Assembly: GCA_029378245.1 (NCBI GenBank)
Contig: JARKIF010000037.1
Coordinates: forward strand, 310,001-374,000
Length of the DNA stretch: 64,000 bases
Source: Roridomyces roridus
Lineage: Eukaryota; Basidiomycota; Agaricomycetes; Agaricales; Mycenaceae
Direction of reading: 5' to 3'
Shown piece by piece: positions 55,343-64,000 of this stretch. Each line of letters starts with the position of its first letter. Position 1 is the stretch's first letter. The translations under genes were made by a program, and so were the position numbers. Below the pieces are notes generated by a model, which had not been told where the DNA came from, did no database searches, and saw nothing but the letters and a program-made list of their open reading frames with translations.

Positions 55343-55348
55343 TTTATA
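55343..55348 (-). promoter_or_regulatory. TATA box of the amidohydrolase gene
   Basis: TATAAA on the minus strand ~70 bp upstream of the ATG at 55274. A possible upstream leader exon with a GTGAGT donor at ~55443 is also visible, so transcription may start in two places. Confidence 0.45.
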
Positions 55349-55399
55349 CTCGGGTGACCTTGGGCGCCTATTAGTTCATTGAGTGGGCGCAAGGGGTTG

Positions 55400-58300
55400 C
55401 CACACGGGATATCGTCTGATTAGCAAACGAACAAAGGACTCACCTTGTTAAGCATGCGTAGGAACGAGTCACCGACAAAGGGATACCCTCGCACCGAGGA
55501 AACGCGGGAACGGAATTGCTGGGAAGAAGAGTCAGTGTGACGCCGAGTTTGAAAGCATGACAGACGTCGACGTCGACGGCCGGCGCCTATACCGCTCAAC
55601 CCGTCGCAGTATGTTCAGCGCCGTCGGCGATTGAGCGGCTGATGACTGGTCTGGAAAGGCTGTAGTATAGACGGAAATACAAATGAATCGCTCACAAGTG
55701 AGAGTTCGGACAAAAGGAGAGGCGGTCAAGGTGGTAGGACAATGGCGCTTCGAAACCTTGTATCCAAGAACAAAGAAAGACACGTATGAACCGAGCACAA
55801 AAGAGGACGTCGGACAATGGAAGGAAAAAGGATGACGAAGTGACGGTTTCAGTGTCTCGAATAGGAGCGAAACCGCAGTGTCCACGAGCAGTGCGACCCT
55901 CAGTCGTGCGTCAGGCGTGGATTCGTTTCATCTCGGAGGTCGTGGCCCGGGTGGAGGAAGACGCGTGAGCGTCAGGAGAGAAAGGCAGCGAGCACAGCCT
56001 CCAAAGTCCGCCCTTGCGGATCAATTGATTGACATCTCTTTCTTTTCACCACCATCTCCTCAATCCAGCGACGCTTTGGCGACGCTGTGCGACAACTCTT
56101 CAAGCCTGCAACGAAGGATCCGACTCGCCCATTGAATCACAAGCTGTCAACTGGCATATATATGCCGATCTCGGAAGCTGCCGCACCACGCGACACGCGT
56201 AGCCTCAGACTCTCTCAGGCTCTCTGCCGCTGTCTTACTAGTCCCTGTGCCTCGGCTCGATCCGTAATTCATTCCAGTCTCCACTCGAACCGACGCAGTT
56301 TTCACAGTTTCACGGTCATATCGGCTTGTGTACGCCGTGCACCCCCGACGACCGAGCTCGTCAGCTTACTCGGCTTCAAGAATATTTCTCCGCCTTTTAC
56401 CGTTCATTTCTTGGACCCACATACGAAATAGAATCTTCGCGCAGCTCTGGGCTCGCAACACCGACGTCCCGTGATACCTGCGCCGCCCCCATGATGCTCC
56501 AAACGCCTTTTTACTTGGAGGCTGACTGTCGTCCCCGAGGCAACGTAAACCAGGCGGTTTTTTTGCGACCCACTTGTTGATCCTCTCGCGTCCTTGGCGT
56601 CATCGTTTCTTTTCCTCTTCTGATCTCGTGACGCTTCTGGTTATCCGGATCCAACTTACGAGTTGAATACCCCAAAACAACTCAACTTTTGGCTATGCTC
56701 TTCAGCCGACTTTTTAATTTCACACATCCATCCACCTGGCGTCCCGAAGTCGTGCCTCATCAGTTTTCAGCAGCCTCGGAAAAGAACCGGAAGATATCGA
56801 TTCATCAGGTATGTGTTTCCCTCGCAAACACATTTTTCTGTTTCGAAAAAAAATATTCTCTCTCGACGTCACCGTTCGGCGGCCTGCCCGTCTCGACGGT
56901 CCGAGGCCGCCAATCTTTGATGTCCGCGCCAAATGCCGCCTATGTATGGCGGGTACAAATCTTCTGGCTCGGTCCCTCGTGGATCGTCCCTGCTCCCGGG
57001 CCGTACGGTGCGAGTAGAATCCCACAGATGATTTCGTGCAGTTTTCTTTGGCGAGTGCTTTACCTGATGTTCTAATACTATTCAGCGTCCCGCTATATTC
57101 CAAGCACCCCGGACACGCATGGCCGCCCAACTCCTCTCCCTCGCGTGTGTTCGGTGACTCGTTCCCGTAGAATCTCAAGTTTGTGATCTGACACCCACAA
57201 CATACGGCGTTCTCATGTCCGACCTGGAATCGCACACCGTAACGCCAACCTCTGGCCCTGGACGGTCTCCAAATTCCACCGATGTTTGGCAGTACTTGCC
57301 TGCGGTGTAACGGCATTCATATGAAGATCTCCGTTTCTTGTCAGGTATGGTCGGGACGGGACGGGTTCTCTCTCAATTGCTACCGAAGGTATCGTCGTCT
57401 GTCTCGGTCTCACGACTCTCGAGTCAATTCAGATATTCATATGAACAGAGTTGTTACTCCAATTGCAAACGGGTCCAGAAAATTCTCGTGGAGATGTACG
57501 TACGTACGTACTAATTTGTGGTTGGGCAGGCAAGTGCTTATTATTACTTATGAACAGGTCCGGGCACTAACGGACCGTACATCGAAACAGTATTGGGCGT
57601 CCCGACTCGACTCGAAAACGTGGTCGACCGTCGACGCCGAATTCCGATTTCCAATGCAATCATCACCAACAAAAGATACCCCGCACAAGTCCGCGCACAT
57701 GGCAATCCCCTTCAATACAATTGTTTTTAGAGTTTGGTGATATCATCTTCTTTTCAGTCCAGTCTGATCTAGCGCGCCCTCGGATCCAAGTCCAAACTGG
57801 CCTTCACGATTTGCTTCCGTCTCCGGTGCTTCGCAATCCGATCAGAACTCGGTTGAATTCGGCAATAGCTCAACGGAAACACCATCAGTCGATCCTTGAT
57901 GTTGCCTAAAGATAATTTCAAAAGGCTGGCATCTGATAACTGGAAACATTCAACAAGTTTCATGAATTTCATGCAGATTCTCATGTCGACGCAGTAGTTG
58001 ACGTTGGTCGGACCTTCTGAATCTGACGGAACTCGACGCCAACATCCTATCACCACCGCTGTTTGCTTATTTGGAGAACATGGCAAAAGGGGATACTTTC
58101 TCTCACTTACCCAACACCGAGGTGTCCAAAAATTGCAAAATCAGTCATCAGAGGTCATCAATCAAATTCCGAATCCGAAAGAAGACGAGGTGACATCGCT
58201 TGGTTCTTAAGGCCTTGGCTCAAGGCCGCCTTCCTCCGCCCTATGATCTGATCCCCAGTTTTCTTCTCCTCACTTCCTCCAAGACCTCGTCGTAGTATAG

Positions 58301-58498
58301 GATACCGCTGAGGTGCGTTACTTTATTGCGATTCTCTTCTCTTGTGTCTGATGTGACCAGCATCTCGCGACCCTTCTCGGCATCCTCTCTTCCGCACGCA
58401 CACGCACTCTTCAAGAACCGGGCTTCTTTGCCACACAAATACATACCCCTTCTTCTGTATCGCCCACACTTCTGTATCCTTCCATCCATCCCTCAAAA
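55400..58498. other. Long intergenic stretch, no confident gene
   Basis: Frames up to 198 aa occur on both strands (56720-57316 minus; 56087-56431 and 56689-57075 plus) but show no domain and mostly mirror each other. Two short stretches look as if they were once coding on the plus strand: 57235-57310 (LWPWTVSKFHRC, then LAVLACGVTAF, a possible transmembrane helix) and 57555-57730 (GPYIETVLGVPTRLENVV). I cannot join them into a gene. CT-rich sequence at 58260-58495 is probably the leader of the bHLH gene. Confidence 0.35.
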
Positions 58499-59512
58499 AT
58501 GCCCCACGACCACCACCACGCGCCTTCCTCTCCCTCGGGCTCCTCCGATTCGGACGGCAGCTCCAGCTCTGCACCCCCGCGCACTCCGGTCTCCAACTCC
58601 CTACCGCTTCCCATGCCAACGTTCATGAATATCACGGGCGAGGAGGGGATCGCCAGCCTGTCCTCGGGCGGCGTCAAGCGCACCGCTAAATCCAATCGCC
58701 GGATCAACTCTGCTGAGCGCCGCGCCACGCATAATGCAGTCGAACGCCAGCGCCGCGAGACGCTTAACGGGCGGTTCCTCGTGAGTTATTTCTCTTATCG
58801 AAGCTTGGCTTGAGTGTTGATAAAGTGAATGTAGGACCTCGCCGCGCTACTCGTCAACCTCCAACAAATCCGCCGACCCTCTAAATCCGCCATCGTCAAT
58901 TCCTCGATCGCGCATCTCAACGCATCCCGTCGACACCGAATCCTCGCGTCGCAGCAATTGCGGATGATGAAGCACGAGGCTGACGCGCTGCGCCACGAGC
59001 TGAATGAGTGGCGTGCTCGTGCCGGGGTGCCATTTGTCGAGGAGCCATTGCGTGGGGATGCATTCGCTATTGTCCTTCGTGGGGAGCTCGAGTTTGAGCC
59101 AGAGGATATGCTCCAAAATGGAGGCGAGGGCGAGGAGGATGGGGATGTCGATGGGCCGTATGGTCATGAGGGGTATCATGGTCATGGTCATCCTGGCTAC
59201 GGCCCCGCGGGTGCTGATCCCCGTTTGTACGAGCATGCTGCGGCGCAGGAGGAGTATGCCCGCCGTGTCGCCGCGTCGCAAATGCACGTTGGATCTGCAC
59301 CACAGCCTCCCGCTCATTATTACGCTTCCTCATCGCCGACGGTCGTCGTCAACTCTAACGAGACGTTCGATAACAACCGCGCTTTCGATTACGACCTCCA
59401 TGCCCCGATACCCGTCCATGCCCATGCCGACTTGGGTGCCAATTGGGCGTACGAGAAACAACATCCTTCTCATCATCAACAACAACAACGGCAGACTAAC
59501 GCCGCGTGGTGA
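58499..59512 (+). CDS. bHLH transcription factor
   Basis: Exons 58499-58780 and 58835-59512 with a 54-nt intron inside the bHLH domain (GTGAGT donor, phase 0); 960 nt, 319 aa. The N-terminus is His/Ser/Pro-rich. The basic region and helix 1 are RRATHNAVERQRRETLNGRF, then loop and helix 2 DLAALLVNLQQIRRPSKSAI, then VNSSIAHLNASRRHR. The His-x3-Glu-x3-Arg pattern (H, E and R of NAVERQRR context) is that of E-box (CANNTG) binders. A following helix (SQQLRMMKHEADALRHELNE) may extend dimerisation. The rest is low-complexity with His/Gly/Tyr-rich and Gln-rich tracts. A nuclear regulator; targets unknown. Confidence 0.9.
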
Positions 59513-61679
59513 TGATATTCACTCGCTGCCTGCTCAACGTTCTTTACTCTCTTTCGCGGAAGCGCCGTTAGCGCCCGCATGCATACCACCCGTAGAAGAG
59601 CAGCCGTCCCGTCGTCTCTGCTCTCTTGTATTTTTTTGTACACTGCTGTATTCAAATGAAATACCTTCCTTTCGCTGACCCAAAGTTCTTCGTTTGACGC
59701 GCTGTCCGCCACTCCATGCGGTTCTGTGGGAATCCCGCCGAGTGTGGGTCCGTATCGAATTGGATCTCATTGCTCCCGATTCTCAACCTACTTACCTGCC
59801 ATTCGAGGAACCGTTCGATTGGTCTAATTAGATTTCCCCGAAAGGATGACAGCCCTGACACGCCGCCAGCCGACCGACCGTGCCTCCGCTCTTGGCTCCT
59901 CTTGGTGATTGGCACTGATTGCCTTGGTCCCTCTCTGGCGGTGTCCTCTGATCCTCCCGTTCGGCACCAGCGGCTAGGGCTCGGAACTGGGTCAATGCCG
60001 TTCAGCTCTGTCAGCTGACGTCGCGGTACGCGCTGTATCCTGTGCAAACTTCTGCATATACTCAACTGGCAGACAGCAACGGGCACAGCTTGCTTGACCC
60101 TCCCCTCTTCAACAAGTGTGTGGTTGAGAATGTGTTAAAAGCTGGTCAACTCGGCAAAGCTCCAACAAGAAATCTTTGCATTACGGCCACCAAGCAACGT
60201 GAAATCTGCGGCCAAGCTGGAATTGAGCGCATTGTTGGGACATTGGGTCGAGGGGAAGCAGCCTCCGGGCTGCCGAGACACCTCCGTGTGCATAGAAGTG
60301 TTGGCCGAGGTACCTGTATCACTCAACTTCGGATACGGCTGTTCCGTCCCGGATCAACACCCTCGGGGATATCTAATTAGCCCAATCGAACTATGACTCG
60401 CCATTCAGACGTGACGGATGTGATGCTGAATGTCATGCTGCGCCCATTTCGAGGCGTATTGAATTAACGGTCCTACGGAGATCACTCGTGCGGAGCCTAA
60501 TTTTAAATTGGAGAACACGATTGACTACCAGCGGGCAGATTGAATAGGTGTCAGGCCCGGGAGCTGGGTGGTCAATCATCAGTGAGGGAAAGACAGCATA
60601 TTAGATTTAGCCAGCTTTTTTTCCTGCGGCGATCTTCACTTGCGTGTGAGCGGAGTTGGAATTGACTTCCGAGATTCAACTCAGATGTTACGTCCGCCAA
60701 TGAGGGATTGTTAATTGCGAGCACATTAATTGGTTTGAAGGGGACGTCGCGGGATTACTTTGACGCTGCTCTCGAGATGTCTCCATATCCGATTACGCCA
60801 GATGGAAGAAATTGTTATTTGGGCGGAGATTGAAGCCGATGCCGCCGAGCCAACTGGAAGTCTTCGCTCTCAAGCTTGGCCAGTCACTTTGTCTGAGGAT
60901 AGTAGCTAGGTAGTGAACCTTGAGTCCTTGACTGCGTGAACTCGCAGTGTTGACCCAGAGCATTCACCTGGGACCTACACTCCGCCTGTTCGATTCGGGC
61001 TTGGTCCTTGGGCAGCTGGGCTTGCGAGAAATGCCTTTTTACGAGCTACAGTCGCCATTGTTTTGCAGGCCGCAGGCAGTATCTAAGCATACTGCATCTG
61101 TTTTTTTAATTCATTGAATGCATTCAAGCATGCAACGACGTGCTTACATTTCCTGTCCGTGACCAGACAAGGAAGAGACGACCTCGACTTCCCTAGACCA
61201 AACTCATCCCACGTCCAGAGTGACCCACAGCGATAGATCCTGGCTCCAGGCTCCCACGTCACTGCCTCCCGCTTTCGTGTCTTGAACGCGGTGCGCGTTC
61301 TTTTTGAACTTATTGGGAACTTCGGGCGGATTGCTGGGAATACCTCACGCCTCAATTTCACTCTGCCATCCGCGTGATAAGTCGCAAGAGGCCACCGGCA
61401 CGGGGCTTCGTGTCAGTTTCGTGTTGATGTGGTCATGGACTCCGCCTGTTCAATTCGGGTTCAGTTCTTGGCGTGGAAATTAGTCCCTTTTTTCCCTGGA
61501 TGCAGGTGGTTTTTACCTGCCCTTCTTCGAACTGGAATACAACGAAAACGACCTTTACCTCGCCAGATCTAGAGTAAACGCAGCCGTCCCGTGTGCCAGA
61601 TTTCTGCAAGAAGCTATATTGCCTTGATTGCGAATATCAGATCATCGGCGCGTATCTCATAAAGAACCTTCTACTTACT
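59513..61679. other. Intergenic with SINE-like T-arm hairpins
   Basis: No gene is recognised. T-arm-like hairpins are at 60984-61000 (GCCTG/CGGGC) and 61444-61460 (GCCTG/CGGGT), each preceded by ctccgcctgtt and followed by a T run 30-40 nt on. They are diverged members of the family seen at 12-13 kb and 19-22 kb. A 92-aa minus frame at 61083-61361 has no known domain. Confidence 0.45.
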
Positions 61680-62170
61680 TACCAACGATACACAGAGATC
61701 CCAAACAAACGGGAGACAACAAGAGTCTTGCCTTTGAAGACAAACTCCCCGCCTTTGATCGGGTATGGTTCGCCAGCATAGCACAACGTGAACACCGGGA
61801 GGGATCTTCGTGCGCGAGACGTCCACTCCCCGGTCCAGTCCTTTAGCATCCAGCGATGTCGGTGGGTAGGAAAATCGCTAGGTCATGATCAGACGAGGCA
61901 GGTACATACAATCGCATCCGGAAGCAAGGACGAGATTGAAGTCCAACCTGAGTCGACAGCAGCCTCGGTCAGTTCCCCGAATTGAATCTCTCGTCCTCCG
62001 ATAGCGAGTTTTTCGACCTGTACCTGGAAAGTTCATGCGGATCGTCGTCGATACCTGCAAAGATGGCTTTCGGAGACCAGGCGAGCAAACCGGTTTATCC
62101 AGGAGTTGACGAGGTGATACTAGAAGGGAGGAACGATGCGATTGTGGCTGAAAGTGTCGTATGCCAGTGC
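61680..62170 (-). pseudogene. Possible aspartic-protease relic
   Basis: Minus-strand fragments in different frames read EKLAIGGREIQFGELTEAAV, then DSGWTSISSLLPDAI (like the second DTG/DSG active-site region of pepsin-type proteases), then LPVFTLCYAGEPYPIKGGEF, then LFGISVYRW (like the C-terminal lobe). The first catalytic DTG half is not found, and stops and frame changes lie between the blocks. Low confidence; the fold assignment rests on short motifs. Confidence 0.35.
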
Positions 62171-62955
62171 AACTAGCGTGGATTCAGGAAGTTCGTTCAA
62201 GACGTTCCGCTGGCTACCAGCAGAGGACAGCGCAGTAACTCACACCACACACCAATGACCGAGAAGCTGTGAAATCAGAAAGCCTCGAGAGTCGAATATT
62301 CGATGTGGCATACCGGCAAGCTCCGAGCTGGCAGAATCTGGACCGGAAGAAAGCTCAACTGAGACGGAGTCTCATGGAGAGAAGAATCACAGGTTCGGAA
62401 TGGGGATCGTGGTGGTACGGAAGAGGGAGAGGTGTTTGGTGGTGTTGCAATTATTGATGTCCGATGCGGATGATCGCCGGCACAGCATTGCGAGTTGCCA
62501 GCACGACGGAGTCAAGACTTGTCTCTTACTGGCTACTCCCGATCCCGCTCGATAAGGTCTATCCCGGACAACACCCTCCAGGCCCTCGCCCATAGTGTCG
62601 ATGGTCTCGCATGCTACGGTCCAAAAAGCGGACTCCGCGTTCAGGCTTCAGCGGGACAAAGTTGGACAAAGTCGAGTCAATCCTTGACTTGAAGCGCTGA
62701 AGGTCCACACGGGGTAATTGGTCTCTCCGCATTCGTTGATGGGCGTCGATCCATTCGACGTTTCCATGACGCTTGGCTGTTTCAATATTCCAATTCGTAA
62801 AGGCGGTGCCGGCACACTCCGCCCGGGTTACAGACACTCCAGCGGCCGTTGTAGGTTCACTCGTTCTTAAACCCTGTAGCAAAGGGTCGTTTCTGCATTA
62901 ATTCCCTCTTCTTTCCTTCTTCACATCCTCACTCTTCTTCTTACGCTCAACAATA
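62171..62955. other. Intergenic 5' flank of the conserved small protein gene
   Basis: No gene is seen. CT-rich tract at 62905-62940 immediately before the ATG. Confidence 0.35.
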
Positions 62956-63764
62956 ATGGCCGCCACCTCGATTACCACCGTTGATGTCACTGGCAAGTAC
63001 GTATTCTCCTACCGCGTTTCCTTGTAGCATCGGGATTGATGTGCTGCCAGGTTCACGCTGAACAAGACCATGAGCGGCGACATCGGCAAGATCCTCGCCG
63101 TCCAGGGTGTCGGTTGGGCTAAGCGCAAAGCCGCCACCGTCGGCACGATCACCATGTCCATGAAGCACTTCAAGGACGACAGCGGCGTTGAGAACCTTCA
63201 CGTCCATTCCGTGCGTCTCTTTCTTTCGTGCGGTGTTGACACGTGTTTAATTTTGCATCGCTCAGACCGTCGTCGGTGGAATTACTGTTGGGAAGGAGGA
63301 GCGTGTGCTTGACGGTGTAGAGCGCCCCACGGATGACCCCCTCGTTGGCCCCATCGTTAACTGCATGAAGTGCGTTCCCTCTCATTCTCCATCCATGTCC
63401 ATTTATCTAATCCGCGAATAGGCGTGTCGCAGTTGCCGACCTCACCGTCCCTTTCCTCAAAGACGGCTTCACCGCAGATACGGTTGAGAACGGGGTGATT
63501 CACTTTAGCATCAACAGCCAGCCGTCGAACAAGTACAGCTGGAAGCTCAGCCAGGTGCGTCCTCTCTCCCCACTTCCCTCGCCTTCCCTGACGCCGAGTA
63601 GACTTGCGGTCTGCAAGATATCAACGGCGAGCGGCGGTACGTCCACCACCTCAAGATCACCTCACCGACGGAGGACCATGAGGTTCTGCTCGTCTACGAT
63701 TATCGTACGTCCTGGCCTTGTGGTTTGGTTCTAACTAACTGTTGTTGCAGTCGGCCCTGTATAA
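62956..63764 (+). CDS. Conserved fungal small beta-rich (lipocalin-like) protein
   Basis: ATG at 62956 (MAATSITTVDVTGK), six exons with ~50-60-nt introns, stop TAA at 63762. The product reads FTLNKTMSGDIGKILAVQGV, then GWAKRKAATVGTITMSMKHF, then KDDSGVENLHVHS; VVGGITVGKEERVLDGVERP, then TDDPLVGP; DGFTADTVENGVIHFSINSQ; and DINGERRYVHHLKITSPTED, then HEVLLVYDYLGPV. The pattern GKF-LNK-LS-D...ILA-QGVGWAKR...INGERRY is that of a cytosolic protein widespread in fungi and predicted as a lipocalin/calycin-like barrel. No signal peptide. Ligand and role unknown. Intact. Confidence 0.85.
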
Positions 63765-64000
63765 ACAGATAGATGTAAAATATGAACAGCGATGTACACA
63801 ACTAATTTATTTCCACTGATATCGAACCCCGAATTTGAGCGGTTGATTCAGATCAACGCCGACGTGCCGGGTATTTGGTCGCAAACAATGATGCGCCTCT
63901 TGCTTCTGACCACCACCATCTGGTATGAAATCGTGATTGCGTCCTCACTTGTTCTTTCAATCCCTCTGCGTCTGGTCTTCCTCTGACTCACCGGCGCTTT
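63765..64000. other. 3' flank to window end
   Basis: No complete gene. A 64-aa plus frame at 63792-63986 is hydrophobic toward its end but starts in the 3' flank and is not supported. Confidence 0.35.

Noticed and set aside
56720..57316. 198-aa minus-strand frame with CxxC-like pairs
   Set aside because: No known domain, Arg-rich shadow-like composition and no supporting splice or promoter context.
58953..59678. 224-aa plus-strand frame overlapping the bHLH gene
   Set aside because: Alternate frame of the bHLH second exon; methionine/arginine-rich shadow of His/Gly codons.

Overview
The window reads as genomic DNA of a filamentous basidiomycete, most likely a mushroom-forming agaricomycete. 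The reasons are the densely intron-split genes (introns mostly 44-60 nt with GTRNGT-type donors), a tRNA-Pro with an anticodon-loop intron, and a typical agaricomycete gene set: NACHT/STAND NLR-like receptors, an F-box protein, a DUF6534-type membrane protein, GMC and berberine-bridge-type flavo-oxidases, a PHO84-like transporter and a bHLH factor. I read all gene models by eye from splice signals and frame continuity. For seven models (the giant helical protein, the F-box protein, NLR-B, NLR-D, NLR-E, the bHLH factor and the passenger ORF) the summed exon lengths are a multiple of three.

Layout. 1-4.67 kb is repeat debris: two copies of a dispersed repeat plus decayed copies of the 3' end of the next gene. 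4.67-11.76 kb (minus) is one very large helical-repeat protein gene, cut inside a coding exon by a 969-bp terminal-inverted-repeat (TIR) element with a 7-bp target-site duplication (TSD). 11.8-13.4 kb and 19.3-22.5 kb hold SINE-like repeats built around a tRNA T-arm motif. 13.4-36.3 kb is a receptor island. It contains three related NACHT NLR genes (B, C, D; all minus), one MLKL-like/NTPase/TPR NLR (E, minus), a functional F-box gene and its broken duplicate, and a GMC relic. Two TIR elements are inserted in or beside NLR-B, and one of them carries a spliced passenger ORF. 37.2-55.3 kb is a more ordinary block: FAD oxidase, tRNA-Pro, two multi-pass membrane proteins, GMC oxidoreductase, phosphate transporter and amidohydrolase, broken by two further TIR elements. 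55.3-64 kb holds a bHLH transcription factor, a probable aspartic-protease relic and a conserved small beta-rich protein.

The most striking content is the NLR island. NLR-D is intact. NLR-C is frame-broken. NLR-B looks like an in-frame recombinant that joins the helical N-terminus of a D-type gene to the glycine-rich N-terminus and NACHT of a C-type gene, duplicating the linker. NLR-D supplies the pre-insertion (empty) sequence for both TIR elements associated with NLR-B, so the order of events can be read from this window alone. Inferred role: self/non-self or danger sensing coupled to regulated cell death, diversified by duplication, recombination and transposon insertion.
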